A DNA stretch of 64,000 bases, taken from the NCBI RefSeq assembly GCF_018885265.1, contig NZ_CP076538.1:1958001-2022000 (forward strand), in the 5' to 3' direction. This DNA comes from Amycolatopsis aidingensis (GTDB taxonomy: Bacteria > Actinomycetota > Actinomycetes > Mycobacteriales > Pseudonocardiaceae). Of this stretch, positions 1 through 8,541 are shown one piece after another (the stretch's first letter is position 1; every line of letters starts with the position of its first letter). A model generated the notes under the pieces. The model saw only the letters and a list, made by a program, of their open reading frames with translations, made no database searches and was not told where the DNA came from. The position numbers and the translations under genes are program-made.

Positions 1-149
1 ACGCCCAGACCGGCAGCGCCGTGGCCCGTGCCTTCCTCGGCTCCGGGGTGACCGCGGTGTCCGCGGAGCCGTTCCCGTTCTCCCAGTTCAGCGCGGAACC
101 CACGACCCTGTACCGCTACCGTGCGGGGACCGCGGAGGAGCAAGGATGA
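1..149 (+). CDS. C-terminal fragment of an unidentified protein
   Basis: An open frame enters from the left edge and ends at the TGA at 147-149, giving about 48 residues. The stop overlaps the ATG of the MFS gene (ATGA), so the two are almost certainly co-transcribed and translationally coupled. The visible tail is Ala/Gly-rich with a Phe-Pro-Phe segment and ends AEEQG. I do not recognise the family. From its place ahead of a transporter, a GHMP kinase and a PLP enzyme, it may be another enzyme of the same small-molecule pathway. That is inference only. Confidence 0.6.
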   Translation, partial: AQTGSAVARAFLGSGVTAVSAEPFPFSQFSAEPTTLYRYRAGTAEEQG

Positions 150-1354
150 CCGCCACCGAACCCGTTCCCGGCGACCTGCGGATGGTCCGGACGTTGTGGC
201 CGGTGCTGCTGGCCTCAGCCGTCGGGCTGGTCCCGTTCACCGTGTTCAGCACCTTCCTGGTCCCGATCGCCGATGAGGCCGGGACCAGCGTGGCCACGAT
301 GGGCAGCTTGCGCGGGCTCGGCGGGCTGGCCGCGCTGCTGGTGGGTACCGCGCTCGCGCCGCTGATCGACCGGGTACCAAGGGAATGGACCGCGGCGGGT
401 GGACTGATCCTGCTCGGACTGTCCTCAGTGCTCGGTGCGGTGGGCGACCTGCTCGCGCTGGCAGCGTTCTGCCTGCTGATCGGCGCGGCCACCGCGGTGC
501 TCAACCCCGCGCTCGGTGCGGCGGCCGCGGACAGGTACGGCTCCGGTGCCGCGGCCGGACGCGCCGCCACCCTGGTCACCGCCACCCAGTCGCTCACCGC
601 CATGCTGGCCGCCCCGGTGGTGGCACTACCGGCACTGCTGTGGGGCTGGCGGGGCGACCTGCTCGCGCTCGGCGCCATCGCGGTGCTGCTCGCGGTGATC
701 CTGCTCGGCAGGCGCGAGCAGGCCGGGCCCGAACCGGACCAGCCCCGGCTGGGCTACCTCGCCTCCTTCCGCGCCCTGGCCGCGGTGCCAGGGGCACTGC
801 CACTGGTGCTGGTGGCCGCGCTGCGTACCAGTGCCTTCATGGGCTATCTCGCCTACCTCGCCGCGTTCTACGACGAGCGGTTCGCGCTCGCACCCGAGGT
901 GTTCGCGTTCGTGTGGACGCTGTCCGGGGCCTCCTTCTTCATCGGCAACCTGCTGGTGGGACGGTTCATCAACGCGGCGGGCAGCAGCACCCGGATCGAG
1001 CTGGTGCTGGTGGCCGGGCTGGTAGTGGCGCTGGCCGCGATCACCGGGTTCTACTTCTCGCCTGCGCTGCCGGTGGCGCTGGTGCTCACCGCGGTGCTCG
1101 GCCTTTCCCACGCCACCGTGGCGGCCTGCGTGGTGAGCCTGCTGGTGCACCGCAGCGGCTCGCTGCGCGGGTCCGCGCTGAGCATCAACGCGGCCGGGAT
1201 GAGCCTCGGTGTGTTCGCGGGCGCCGGCCTCGGCGGCCTCGGGCTGGGCCTCGGCGGCTATCCCGGCACCGCCGCGGTGTTCGGCGGGCTGACCCTGGTG
1301 GCGCTGCTCGCGGGGGTGCTGGTACTGCGCGGCCGACCCGTCGCGGCCGCATGA
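146..1354 (+). CDS. MFS transporter
   Basis: The protein has 402 residues in about 12 hydrophobic segments with a basic central loop (GRREQAGPEPDQPR, near residue 190), the usual 6+6 layout of the major facilitator superfamily. A drug or metabolite efflux member is the best guess. Its ATG lies in the stop of the preceding frame, and its own TGA is overlapped by the next ATG at 1351, so it sits in a four-gene operon with a GHMP kinase and a PLP enzyme. This context suggests export of the amino-acid product of those enzymes. Substrate and direction cannot be read from sequence. Confidence 0.85.
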   Translation: MTATEPVPGDLRMVRTLWPVLLASAVGLVPFTVFSTFLVPIADEAGTSVATMGSLRGLGGLAALLVGTALAPLIDRVPREWTAAGGLILLGLSSVLGAVGDLLALAAFCLLIGAATAVLNPALGAAAADRYGSGAAAGRAATLVTATQSLTAMLAAPVVALPALLWGWRGDLLALGAIAVLLAVILLGRREQAGPEPDQPRLGYLASFRALAAVPGALPLVLVAALRTSAFMGYLAYLAAFYDERFALAPEVFAFVWTLSGASFFIGNLLVGRFINAAGSSTRIELVLVAGLVVALAAITGFYFSPALPVALVLTAVLGLSHATVAACVVSLLVHRSGSLRGSALSINAAGMSLGVFAGAGLGGLGLGLGGYPGTAAVFGGLTLVALLAGVLVLRGRPVAAA

Positions 1355-2346
1355 GGGGAACGGGATACGCGCCCTGCCACCACGGCGAGATCCTGCAGGG
1401 CGCCTTCCGGGACGGCGCCGGATCGGTGTGCCGCGGCCTGGTCACCCTGCCGATGCGCGACCTCGGCACCCGCGCCGAGTTCCTCCGGCTGCCCGGCACG
1501 CCATGGGACGAGATCGAGGTGCTGCCTGCCGATCGCACCAAGGCCGCCGCGGCCGCGAGGCTCGCGGTGGCCGCATGCGCCCGGCGCCGGCCCTGCGGTG
1601 GGCGGCTGCGGCTGCACAGCGAGGTGCCGGTCGGGCTGGGCATGGGGTCCTCGACCAGTGACATCATCGCGGCGGTGCACGCTGTCGCGGCCAGTTTCGG
1701 CACCCGGCTCGCACCGTCCACTGTGGCTGATCTGGCCGTGCGTGCTGAGCGCGCGAGCGACCCACTGATGCTGGAACACCGTCCACTGCTGTTCGCCCAG
1801 CGGGAGGCCAGGGTGCTGGAGGTCCTCGGCGATTCGTTGCCCCGTGCCCTGGTGGTCGGCTGCACCACCGGTGGTGGCCTGCCGGTGGACACGCTGACCC
1901 TTTCCGTCTCCTACGGCGCGGCGGAGGTCGAGGCCTTCGAGGGACTCAGGGCCGCACTGCGCCGGGCCATCGCGAACGCGGATCTGGCGCTGCTCGGGCG
2001 GGTCAGCACCGAGAGCGCGTGGCACAACCAGCGGGTGCTGGCCAAGGAGGAGTTCCCGGTGCTGGCGGAGATCGCGGCGGCCAGTGGCGCCGCCGGGGTG
2101 CAGGTGGCGCACAGCGGCAATGTGGCCGGGCTGCTCTTCGACCCGGCGGCTCCGCGGCTGTGGGAACGGGTGCGCGAGTGCGTGCGGGCGCTGCGTGCCA
2201 GCGGGATCACCGTCACGCGGATATTCAGCAGCGGTCCGGAGCGAGCGGGAGGAAGGGAATGCACGAGCACATCGCCGACGCGATCGCCGAGCCGGAACTG
2301 GTCCGTGCCGGGGACGGCCTGGTCTGCCTGCGGTTCGAGACAATGA
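1351..2346 (+). CDS. GHMP-family kinase, PduX/L-threonine kinase-like
   Basis: The start ATG overlaps the MFS stop. The N-terminal HHGEILQG resembles the start of PduX-type kinases, and the GHMP glycine-rich ATP loop PVGLGMGSSTSD lies near residues 92-104. PduX phosphorylates L-threonine. The next gene is a beta-replacement-type PLP enzyme, and relatives of that class use O-phospho amino acids, so this kinase probably makes the phospho-Ser or phospho-Thr substrate. The last ~30 residues (after about residue 302) look non-homologous and overlap the next gene by 88 nt. The real domain therefore ends before the shared segment. Kinase family is fairly sure; substrate is inferred. Confidence 0.8.
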   Translation: MRGTGYAPCHHGEILQGAFRDGAGSVCRGLVTLPMRDLGTRAEFLRLPGTPWDEIEVLPADRTKAAAAARLAVAACARRRPCGGRLRLHSEVPVGLGMGSSTSDIIAAVHAVAASFGTRLAPSTVADLAVRAERASDPLMLEHRPLLFAQREARVLEVLGDSLPRALVVGCTTGGGLPVDTLTLSVSYGAAEVEAFEGLRAALRRAIANADLALLGRVSTESAWHNQRVLAKEEFPVLAEIAAASGAAGVQVAHSGNVAGLLFDPAAPRLWERVRECVRALRASGITVTRIFSSGPERAGGRECTSTSPTRSPSRNWSVPGTAWSACGSRQ

Positions 2347-3272
2347 AGGTGGTCTCCGCCCTCGCGGCGGTCCGGCACCTGCTCGCCGAGGGCACCGTGC
2401 GGCCTGGGGACACTCTGCTGGACAGCTCCAGCGGGATCTACGCCTACGCGCTCGCGCTGGCCGCCCACCGGTACGGGCTGCGCTGCCATATCGTCGGTTC
2501 CACCACCGTCGACCACACCCTGCGTACCCAGCTGGCCGTGCTCGGCGCGCGGCTGGAGCAGATGGAGCCGTCCAAGAATCTCAAGCTCGACCAGGACCGC
2601 AGGGTGCGGCGGGTTCGCGAGCTGCTGCGGGAGAACCCGGACTACCACTGGATGCGGCAGTACCACGACGATATCCATTACCGCGGCTACCGGAGCACCG
2701 CGGAGCTGATCGAGCGGGAGCTGGACCTCGACCGGCTCACCGTGGTGGGCGGGGTCGGGTCCGGGGCCTCCACCGGCGCACTGGCCCGGTTCCTGCGGGA
2801 ACGCTCGCCCTCGGTCGCGCTGGCCGGAGTGCAGCCCTTCGGCAGTATCACCTTCGGCTGCGAGCACGTGCACGATCCGGAGATCATCATCGCCGGGATC
2901 GGCAGCTCGATCCCGTTCGGCAACGTCGCGCACGAGCTGTACGACGCCATCCACTGGATCGGCTTCGAGGCGGCGCTGGCCGGGAGCGTTGATTTGCTGC
3001 GCAGGCACGCCGTGTTCGCCGGGCTGTCCACCGGCGCGGGCTACCTCGCCGCGCGCTGGGAACGCGACCGCGCGCCGGACCGGACCGTGCTGTTCATCGC
3101 CGCGGACACCGGCCACCGGTACGTGGACTCCGTCTTCGCCCGGCATGCTGAAGCCCGCGGGGTGGAGGAGTTCGACCCGCATACCGTGTCCACAGTGGAT
3201 GAACTGGCCTTGCCGTGGTCCCGGATGCACTGGGGCAGGGCCGCCGCGCCGCGCGCGGCCGCCTTCACCTGA
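2259..3272 (+). CDS. PLP-dependent cysteine-synthase-family enzyme (SbnA-like)
   Basis: The 337-residue protein follows the fold-type II beta-replacement pattern: ELVRAGDGLVCLRFETMK at the N-terminus (likely Schiff-base Lys in ETMK), a substrate loop DSSSGIYAYALALA, the GGVGSGASTGALARF phosphate-binding loop and FAGLSTGAGYLAA near the C-terminus. SbnA makes 2,3-diaminopropionate precursors from O-phosphoserine, and related enzymes are proposed to make diaminobutyrate from phosphothreonine. A strong Shine-Dalgarno (GGAGGAAGGG) just before ATG 2259, and homology upstream of the later ATG at 2343, fix the long start. Product identity is inferred from the upstream kinase. Confidence 0.8.
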   Translation: MHEHIADAIAEPELVRAGDGLVCLRFETMKVVSALAAVRHLLAEGTVRPGDTLLDSSSGIYAYALALAAHRYGLRCHIVGSTTVDHTLRTQLAVLGARLEQMEPSKNLKLDQDRRVRRVRELLRENPDYHWMRQYHDDIHYRGYRSTAELIERELDLDRLTVVGGVGSGASTGALARFLRERSPSVALAGVQPFGSITFGCEHVHDPEIIIAGIGSSIPFGNVAHELYDAIHWIGFEAALAGSVDLLRRHAVFAGLSTGAGYLAARWERDRAPDRTVLFIAADTGHRYVDSVFARHAEARGVEEFDPHTVSTVDELALPWSRMHWGRAAAPRAAAFT

Positions 3273-3302
3273 TCGGCGCGGTTACGGCGTGCGATCCCTG
3301 CC

Positions 3303-3428
3303 GGGAACGGCCTACTCGGTTACGTGGGGAGCAAACTCGGCGACGTGGGCGGCCAACTCACGTGCGTGGGGAGCAAACTCGCGCGCGGGAACGGCAAACA
3401 CGCGCGCGCGGCGGGCAAACACGCCGGG
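3303..3428 (+). repeat. 21-bp tandem repeat block (GGCAAAC family), convergent junction
   Basis: Six units of 21 bp (the last about complete) run head to tail between the ends of the convergent PLP gene and nuclease gene. Units at 3324, 3345, 3366 and 3387 share GTGGG-GGCAAAC(T/A)CG followed by a variable CGC/GTGC end; the first (3303) is degenerate. The same unit recurs at 20077-20160 and 39309-39460, always between convergent transcription units. No coding potential is apparent. Confidence 0.85.
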
Positions 3429-3438
3429 GGACCTGGGG

Positions 3439-4986
3439 TCAGCCGACCCGGAAGGTGGTGAGCACCGCCGCGTGGTCGGAGGTCCACTCGTTGTCCTCGT
3501 GCTCCGGTGCGGGTTTCGGGTCGCCCGCCACCACCGCGCGGGAGCCGGTGACCTCCAGCTCGCCTGCGAAGTGCACGAAGTCGATCCGGTCCTGCGGTTC
3601 CGGCTCGCCCCTGTGCTCGTCGTAGCCGTAGCCGCCCTCGAAGGTGTGGAAGATCGGCGACCAGGTGGTCCCGGGATCGGCCACCGGGTCCGGGTTGGCG
3701 GTCCGGAAGGAGTCGCGCAGGCCGGCCCGCTCCGGCAGCACCGAGGTGGGCCAGTCCACCGCGGAGCCGCCGCACCGCTCGGTCCGCGGGGTCCAGTCCA
3801 GGTGCGAGGGGGCGTTGAAGTCGCCGACCAGCAGCACCGGGGTGTCGCCGGACTCGGCCAGCTCCGGCCGCATGGCGGCCAGCACGTCGGTGATCTGTCC
3901 GGTCCGGCCGGACTGCCGCTCGCGGGCCAGCAGCTCCCGCTCGGTCATCCCGCCGAAACAGGCGTCGTAGGGGCCGTACGGGGTGTAGCCGAGGTGCACG
4001 TTCCACAGCACGACGTCCTCGCGGCGCCGCTCGTCGATCCGGATCCGCGCGCTCATCCCGGCCAGCCCGGACTCGGCAGGCGGCTCGCTGCGGCCGACGA
4101 TCGGATACCGGCTGATCACCGCCATGTCGTAGCCAGCCTGGTAGTAGTCCCAGCCGAGTGCCTCGGCCAGCGCCCTGCCCGCGGTGGAGGAGGTCTCCTG
4201 CATCCCGACCACGTCCACATCGGACTCCAGCAGGAAGCGGAGCTGCTTCTCCCGTGCCCCGTTCACCTGGCTACCGCCGTGCCACAGGTTCCAGCTCAGC
4301 ACCTTCAGCTCCGGCACCAGCCGGGCGCCGGGCGGCCGGACCTCGATCCTGGCCGTGGCCGTGTCCCGCTCCCCGTGCTCGTTGCGGGCCTCGATCCGCA
4401 ACGTCGTGGTCTTCGCCGAGTAGGCGGGGTGCGGGGTTCCGGACACCGTGCCGTCCGCGGCGACGGTCACCCAGCCGGGTCCGGACAGCTTGCGGAACCG
4501 CAGGCCCTCGGTGTTCCCGCGGACCAGCCCGCGCACGCTCGCCTGGTACGGGGCCTTCGCCTGCGCGTTGCGCAGATCGAACTCGCCGGTCACGAAATGC
4601 GCCGGCCCGGTGCCGCTCAGCCGCAGGCGCACCGGCTCGGCCAGCCACCGGTACCCGTCCCTTGCCAGCCCGTACACGATGTACTCACCGGGTTCGAGTC
4701 CCTCGGTCGGCAGGGTCGCGGTGCCCTCGGCGCCGGAGATGTAGACCCAGCGCAGCGAGGGGCCGACGTAGGTCTGGTCCACCGGCCCGTTGCCCGGCTC
4801 GGTGTAGAGGCCGAGCCAGTTCTTCTGGTGCGGCCGCGGGGTCGAGTACGCCACGGTGATCGGCTCCCCAGCAGGCACGGTGTCCCGTGCCAGGGTCAGT
4901 GTGCCGTCCGGCTCGGCGGCTGCCGGGGCGGCGACCATGCCGAGCGTGGTCAGCAGCACCAGCAGCAACGTGCTCAGCCTGCGCAC
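3439..4986 (-). CDS. secreted endonuclease/exonuclease/phosphatase-family protein
   Basis: A signal peptide (RRLSTLLLVLLTTLGMVAA..) is followed by a beta-rich ~230-residue region and a C-terminal EEP domain. The EEP motifs are LSWNLWHGG, DVVGMQETS, LLVGDFNAPSH and TSDHAAVL, which hold the metal-binding Asn, Glu, Asp/Asn and the Asp-His pair. Likely activities are a secreted nuclease or phosphodiesterase. I chose the GTG at 4986 because GGAGG lies 4 nt upstream; ATGs at 5004 and 5001 and a start at 5043 are in frame but would place the ribosome site inside the gene. It is a single gene facing the PLP gene, with tandem repeats between them. Confidence 0.85.
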   Translation of the reverse strand: MRRLSTLLLVLLTTLGMVAAPAAAEPDGTLTLARDTVPAGEPITVAYSTPRPHQKNWLGLYTEPGNGPVDQTYVGPSLRWVYISGAEGTATLPTEGLEPGEYIVYGLARDGYRWLAEPVRLRLSGTGPAHFVTGEFDLRNAQAKAPYQASVRGLVRGNTEGLRFRKLSGPGWVTVAADGTVSGTPHPAYSAKTTTLRIEARNEHGERDTATARIEVRPPGARLVPELKVLSWNLWHGGSQVNGAREKQLRFLLESDVDVVGMQETSSTAGRALAEALGWDYYQAGYDMAVISRYPIVGRSEPPAESGLAGMSARIRIDERRREDVVLWNVHLGYTPYGPYDACFGGMTERELLARERQSGRTGQITDVLAAMRPELAESGDTPVLLVGDFNAPSHLDWTPRTERCGGSAVDWPTSVLPERAGLRDSFRTANPDPVADPGTTWSPIFHTFEGGYGYDEHRGEPEPQDRIDFVHFAGELEVTGSRAVVAGDPKPAPEHEDNEWTSDHAAVLTTFRVG

Positions 4987-5064
4987 TCTACCTCCTCGCA
5001 TCATGGGACGCCCCAGTGTCCGCCGGGCTCGTGAGCGGAACATGACCCACAGGTAACGCGCGTC

Positions 5065-6267
5065 CTACCCCGACCGCAACCTTCGTTGGTCGGGAGCGCG
5101 GCCGATGCTGCCCGCGGCGATGGTGATGATCGAGCGGAGCTGCGCGGTGATGTCCCGCTGGTTGCGCTCGAACACCGGGTCGGTCAGCTGCCCGGAGTTG
5201 TACGGGCCGAACTCCAGGATCGGGGTGTGCACATGCCCGCCGGGCAGGTCCAGCCCGAGCGCGTCACGCAGCAGGGTCGCCCGGTAGGCGATCTCGTTGG
5301 AGAGGTAGCCGCCCCCGCCGCCAGCCCGCGCGGCCGACCCTGGCGTTGGACCGTCCGGCCGGAACACCGGCTCGGTGGCACCGCGCGGGATCTCCAGCAC
5401 GCCGGTGTTGTCCCGGACCGGGAAGCGGCCGGTGGCCGCCCGCCCGATCTCCTCGTACGGCAGGGTGGCCGGGACGAACTCGGGCGCGGGCTCGACGGTG
5501 GGAACCTCCGGCGGGATCGGCACCGTGCAGCCGGTGCGTGCCGCGTTCTCGTTGTCGATGCCCTCATGCCAGCGCCCGTTGAACCGTTCGAGGTCGAACT
5601 GTCCCCGCCTGCCCTGGCTCAGGGTGGTGAACAGGTCCACCTCCGGCAGGTGCGGCAGCAGGGCGTGCTCCACCATGCCCAGCTCGAATGGCCGCCACCG
5701 CACCGGGAACAGCATCGCCCTGATCCGGGCAGGCCCCGACCTGGTCGGTACCGTCGTGCCGTCCAGCGTGAGCGCCGCCGCGCCGGAGGGGTTGCTGCGG
5801 CGGATATCGCCGTCCAGCCGGAACGGATCGAAGCCGCTGACCAGGATCCGCCGGAAGCCGGTTGGGTAGCGCACCGCGTCCTGGCCGCGGGAGGCCGCCT
5901 CCAACACGGCGATCAGCTGGGCCCGCTCCGCCTCGTCCAGCTGGAAGCGGGGCGTCCACTGCCGCAGCAGGCCGGTCAACCGCAGCCTGGCCCAGTACAG
6001 CGGCCGGTCGTCGGCGGCGGGCAGGGTGCCCGGATGGGCGTGGCCCTGCGCCCTGTGCACCGCCGCCCGCCAGAGGCGCCTGGCCTGCGCGGCGACCGCG
6101 ATCCGGGCCGTCATCCGGTCCGGCGCGCAACGGAGCAAGCCGGCGAGATGGGTCTCGAACCGGTCGAACCCGCTGCGGCGCAGGATCTCTCTTGGCACGG
6201 GCAGGGCGGACCGCCGCTCCTCGACGGTCAACGGCGCCGGGCGGCCCGAACGGTACGACTCGGACAT
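5065..6267 (-). CDS. pyroglutamyl-peptidase (C15)-like protein with Ser in place of the catalytic Cys
   Basis: Residues ~140-390 match the C15 fold: ILVSGFDPF (141-149), SNPSGAAA, FDLERF with the acid Glu227, GGYLSNEIAYR (Cys position = Ser323) and GHVHTPI with His347. C15 enzymes remove N-terminal pyroglutamate and use a Glu-Cys-His triad. Here Glu and His are present but the Cys is Ser. An extra ~135-residue helical N-terminus is unusual (typical C15 proteins are ~200-220 residues). The start ATG has AGGAGGA upstream. Its first codons overlap the end of pxpC by 40 nt, so it is the last gene of the oxoprolinase operon, consistent with feeding pyroglutamate to PxpABC. It could instead be a non-catalytic binding protein. 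Confidence 0.75.
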   Translation of the reverse strand: MSESYRSGRPAPLTVEERRSALPVPREILRRSGFDRFETHLAGLLRCAPDRMTARIAVAAQARRLWRAAVHRAQGHAHPGTLPAADDRPLYWARLRLTGLLRQWTPRFQLDEAERAQLIAVLEAASRGQDAVRYPTGFRRILVSGFDPFRLDGDIRRSNPSGAAALTLDGTTVPTRSGPARIRAMLFPVRWRPFELGMVEHALLPHLPEVDLFTTLSQGRRGQFDLERFNGRWHEGIDNENAARTGCTVPIPPEVPTVEPAPEFVPATLPYEEIGRAATGRFPVRDNTGVLEIPRGATEPVFRPDGPTPGSAARAGGGGGYLSNEIAYRATLLRDALGLDLPGGHVHTPILEFGPYNSGQLTDPVFERNQRDITAQLRSIITIAAGSIGRAPDQRRLRSG

Positions 6268-7157
6268 CGTTGTTCCTCCTCGTTGCTTCCCCGGGGTCCG
6301 CCTGCCCTCCGGAACCGCAGGATCGTGCCGGGGCGGGCCTGCGCCGCCTTGTCCACATCGGAATGGACGAGGACGGCGATGACCGGGTAACCGCCGGTCA
6401 CCGGGTGGTCGGCAAGGAAAAGGGTCGGCCTGCCGGACGGCGGTACCTGGATCGCGCCCGCGACCATGCCCTCGCTCGGCAGCTCATCCCGCCGGGCACG
6501 GGGCAGGTCCGGCCCGTCCAACCGGATGCCGACCCGGTTGCTTTCCGGGGTGACCACATAGGAATTCCGCAGCAGGGTGTCCAGCGCGCCGGGCAGGAAC
6601 CAGTCCGCGCGTGGCCCAGGCACCACGGTGAGGCTCAGCGTGCCGGTGGCCGGGCCGGGGACCGGGGCCTGGTCGACCACCGGGAAGCCTGCCGGTGGCA
6701 GGCCGATCGGCAGCCGCGTACCCGGCCGCAGCACCGGGGGCCCGGTGCCGGCGAGCAGGTCGGTGGCACGGGACCCCAGTACCTGCTCGACCGCGATCCC
6801 GCCGCGCACCGCGAGATAGGCACGCAGGCCGTGCTCGGCGTGCGCCAGCCGCAGCCGGGCTCCCGCCGGCACGCGCAGCACGGTGTTCACCGCCTGCCGC
6901 CTGCCGTCCACGGTCACCGGGCACGATGCACCGGTGACCGCGATGGTGCTCTGCCGGTCCGCCCGGACGGTGAGGCCACCGAGGGTGACCTCGATGCCCG
7001 CGGCACCCTCCGGGTTGCCGACCAGCCGGTTCGCCAGGCGCAGCGATCCCCGGTCGGCGGCGCCGGAGGTGCCGACGCCGATATGCGCGTAGCCGGGCCT
7101 GCCAAGGTCCTGCACGGTGGCCAGCGGCCCGGTCTCGAGCACCTCCAGCACGGTCAC
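6228..7157 (-). CDS. pxpC: 5-oxoprolinase subunit C (biotin-dependent carboxyltransferase-like)
   Basis: The protein begins with the family signature VQDLGRPGYAHIGVGTSGAAD (residues ~15-35; quoted ends VQDLG and SGAAD), followed by LANRLVGNPEGAAGIEVT and a C-terminal PSEGMVAGAIQVPP block. PxpC works with PxpA and PxpB to hydrolyse 5-oxoproline to glutamate with ATP. The GTG start overlaps the pxpB stop as GTGA, so the subunits are coupled. Its 309 residues are normal for the family. The 3' end overlaps the start of the pyroglutamyl-peptidase-like gene. Confidence 0.93.
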   Translation of the reverse strand: MTVLEVLETGPLATVQDLGRPGYAHIGVGTSGAADRGSLRLANRLVGNPEGAAGIEVTLGGLTVRADRQSTIAVTGASCPVTVDGRRQAVNTVLRVPAGARLRLAHAEHGLRAYLAVRGGIAVEQVLGSRATDLLAGTGPPVLRPGTRLPIGLPPAGFPVVDQAPVPGPATGTLSLTVVPGPRADWFLPGALDTLLRNSYVVTPESNRVGIRLDGPDLPRARRDELPSEGMVAGAIQVPPSGRPTLFLADHPVTGGYPVIAVLVHSDVDKAAQARPGTILRFRRAGGPRGSNEEEQRCPSRTVRAARRR

Positions 7158-7768
7158 CCGGTCACCTCCTCGAACCGCACCCGCACGCCGGGGCGCAGCA
7201 GCGCGGGCGGATCGCGGTCGGGCCGCCACATCTCCAGCTCGGTGCGCCCGATCAGCTGCCATCCGCCGGGGGACTCCCGCGGGTAGATACCGCTGAACGG
7301 GCCCGCCAGCGCGACCGCCCCCGCGGGCACCCTGGTGCGGGACTCCGCCCGCCGCGGTACCTCCAGCCGCGCCGAACCACCCGCGAGGTAGCCGAAACCC
7401 GGTGCGAAACCGCCGAAGGCCACCGTCCACTCGGTACCGGTGTGCTCCGTGACCACCTGGCGTTCGGTGAGCCCGGTGGCACTGGCCACCGCGGCGAGGT
7501 CCGCACCGTCGTACACCACGGGAACCCGCAGCAGTCCCTCGTCCAGCCGGTCGCCCGCGGTCAGCGGGGTGGTGCGCACGACCCGTTCGAGTGCGGCGAG
7601 GTCGGCCCGGTCCGGATCGACCCGCAGCAGCAGGGTCCGTGCCGCCGGGACCAGATCGGTCACCCCGGGCGGGACGGCGGCCGACAGCGCGGCGTACAAC
7701 GCCCGCACCGCGGCGAGGTCCTCGAGTTCCACCAGCAGCCCGGAGTCGGCGCACCGCAGGATCCGCAT
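7154..7768 (-). CDS. pxpB: 5-oxoprolinase subunit B (KipI/allophanate hydrolase-like)
   Basis: The 204-residue protein has the PxpB/KipI features: VPVVYDG, the central GGFAPGFGYLAG motif and RVPAGAVALAG followed by YPRESPGGWQLIGRT. It forms the ATP-dependent oxoprolinase with PxpA and PxpC in the cytoplasm. The start ATG shares one base with the pxpA stop (TGATG), and its stop overlaps the pxpC start (GTGA), so all three are produced together. KipI relatives in Bacillus act on sporulation kinases, but the linked pxpA/pxpC favour the enzyme role. Confidence 0.93.
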   Translation of the reverse strand: MRILRCADSGLLVELEDLAAVRALYAALSAAVPPGVTDLVPAARTLLLRVDPDRADLAALERVVRTTPLTAGDRLDEGLLRVPVVYDGADLAAVASATGLTERQVVTEHTGTEWTVAFGGFAPGFGYLAGGSARLEVPRRAESRTRVPAGAVALAGPFSGIYPRESPGGWQLIGRTELEMWRPDRDPPALLRPGVRVRFEEVTG

Positions 7769-8529
7769 CACCGGTCGCCGCCGGTGAAGGCGGCCAGCGG
7801 CACCCCGGCCGCGAGCAGGGCGTCCCGCACGGCCGCGGCGATGGCCGGTGCCCCTGGACTGTCTCCGTGCACGCAGATGGAGTCGGCCTGCACCGTGATC
7901 GTGCTGCCGTCGATCGCCTCGATCGGCTCGCCAGAGGCGATGCGCACGCACCGGCGCGCGATCAGCCCGGGATCGGTGAGCATGGCCCCCGGTTCCCGCC
8001 GGGACACCAGCGTGCCCTCCGGGGTGTAGGCGCGATCGGCGAAGGCCTCCCGGAACGTACGCAGTCCCGCCTCCCGCGCCAGGTCCAGCCAGACCGAGCC
8101 GGGCAGGCCGAGCACCGCGAGTCCCCGGTCGTACTGGCTCACCGCAGCCACCACGGCTGCGGCCTGTTCCCGGTGCCGCACGATGGCGTTGTACAGCGCG
8201 CCGTGCGGCTTCACGTAGCGGACCTCGGTGCCCGCGATCCGCGCGAACCCGGCCAGTGCACCGATCTGGTAGATGACCTCGTCGGTCAGCTCATCCGGTG
8301 GCATGTCGATGAATCGCCTGCCGAACCCGGCCAGGTCGCGGTAGCCGACCTGCGCGCCGACGGCCACCCCCTGCGTGGCCGCCTGCGCGCAGGCCCGCCG
8401 GATCACCGTGGGGTCGCCTGCGTGGAAACCGCAGGCCACGTTGGCGCTGCTGACGATCCGCAGCAGCGCGTCGTCGTCGCCGAGCTGCCAGCGGCCGAAG
8501 CCCTCCGCGAGGTCCACGTTCAGATCCAC
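7768..8529 (-). CDS. pxpA: 5-oxoprolinase subunit A (LamB/YcsF family)
   Basis: The 253-residue protein carries the LamB/YcsF signatures [10 protein letters not shown] at the N-terminus, [12 protein letters not shown] (residues ~29-40), VKPHGALYN (~105-113) and [15 protein letters not shown]. It is the catalytic partner of PxpB/PxpC in ATP-dependent conversion of pyroglutamate to glutamate. It lies 12 bp downstream of the NRAMP-like transporter and is the first pxp gene in the operon. Length is standard (~250). Confidence 0.94.
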   Translation of the reverse strand: MDLNVDLAEGFGRWQLGDDDALLRIVSSANVACGFHAGDPTVIRRACAQAATQGVAVGAQVGYRDLAGFGRRFIDMPPDELTDEVIYQIGALAGFARIAGTEVRYVKPHGALYNAIVRHREQAAAVVAAVSQYDRGLAVLGLPGSVWLDLAREAGLRTFREAFADRAYTPEGTLVSRREPGAMLTDPGLIARRCVRIASGEPIEAIDGSTITVQADSICVHGDSPGAPAIAAAVRDALLAAGVPLAAFTGGDR

Positions 8530-8541
8530 TGTGGAATGCTC

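Noticed and set aside
1..149. Assigning the truncated first gene to a siderophore synthetase because an SbnA-like enzyme follows
   Set aside because: The 48 visible residues show no IucA/IucC motif; the family cannot be decided.
385..1350. Upstream extension of the GHMP kinase frame to 385
   Set aside because: It overlaps the well-supported MFS gene and is Arg/Gly/Ala-rich shadow sequence. The kinase homology starts at 1351.
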